NCBI GenBank assembly: GCA_964440805.1
Contig: CAYTTR010000069.1
Span: forward strand, 1-5,775
Source: CAYTTR01 sp964440805
GTDB lineage: Bacteria; Acidobacteriota; Aminicenantia; Aminicenantales; Aminicenantaceae
Length of the DNA: 5,775 nucleotides
Reading direction: 5' to 3'
The translations under genes and the position numbers were made by a program. The notes below the pieces were generated by a model, which searched no databases, was not told where the DNA came from, and saw only the letters and a program-made list of their open reading frames with translations. How positions within the stretch are numbered: position 1 is the first letter of the stretch; each line of letters begins with the position of its first letter. Positions 5,718 to 5,775 of the stretch are shown in pieces.

Positions 5718-5764
5718 TAGCCTGAACTATTCATAAAAAAGGCCGATACTTTTTATATCACAAA
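5718..5764 (+). repeat. Intergenic repeat copy 3, inverted, not at a gene end
   Basis: On the plus strand TAGCCTGAACTATTCATAA (5718-5736) and the following A-run, GGCCGATAC core, T-run and ATATCACAA parallel copy 1 almost base for base. As in the other copies the first three bases are a stop triplet, but here no open frame leads into it. The copy lies about 45 bp upstream of the promoter of the secreted-protein gene, in the opposite orientation to copies 1 and 2 relative to that gene. Confidence 0.6.
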
Positions 5765-5775
5765 TACTATCTATG

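Noticed and set aside
5723..5749. Sigma28 (FliA)-like promoter on the plus strand: TGAACTAT, 11 bp, GCCGATAC
   Set aside because: The -10 part matches the flagellar consensus at 7 of 8, but the -35 part is poor (5 of 8). The equivalent bases in the sister repeat copy (616-660) do not keep the match. No gene start is visible in the remaining 26 bases.

Overview
The window carries four protein genes, all on the minus strand and each apparently with its own promoter. Reading along the transcribed strand, from the right end of the window to the left, they are: a secreted protein of unknown function (4488-5567), a secreted trypsin-like protease fused to 11 TPR repeats (2018-3952), an endonuclease Q-type DNA repair enzyme (658-1953) and a bifunctional-nuclease (BFN/DUF151) domain protein (31-516). 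Good Shine-Dalgarno sites, sigma70-type promoters with 17-bp spacers and N-terminal signal peptides mark a bacterium. Moderate-to-low GC, the BFN plus EndoQ pair, abundant TPR coding and the unfamiliar secreted beta-rich protein suggest a little-cultured lineage of the Aminicenantes/Acidobacteriota type. That placement is a guess from style, not from any marker gene.

Layout. 1-30: tail downstream of the BFN gene, no clear terminator. 31-516: BFN gene, with a near-consensus promoter (538-566) whose -10 box lies inside a perfect 8-bp dyad (531-549). 573-660: a stem-loop and a copy of an intergenic repeat, directly after the EndoQ stop codon. 658-1953: EndoQ gene, ending in a sliding-clamp-type peptide. 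1954-2017: short AT-rich gap with a possible promoter. 2018-3952: protease-TPR gene, promoter at 3978-4006. 3953-4487: about 535 bp without an intact gene, holding that promoter, a plus-strand stretch that translates into a degenerate TPR unit (4081-4408, likely gene remnant), a 12-bp palindrome and a second repeat copy. 4488-5567: secreted unknown. 5568-5775: its leader and promoter, then a third, inverted repeat copy.

Functionally the genes do not form an obvious pathway. Two act on the cell's inside (DNA repair; BFN domain, role uncertain) and two are exported. The most interesting points are the three related elements that begin with a stop-codon triplet and continue into the 3' flank, the decayed TPR gene, the dyad-covered BFN promoter that also settles the BFN start codon, the C-terminal clamp-binding motif of the EndoQ homolog, and the altered oxyanion-hole sequence in the protease.
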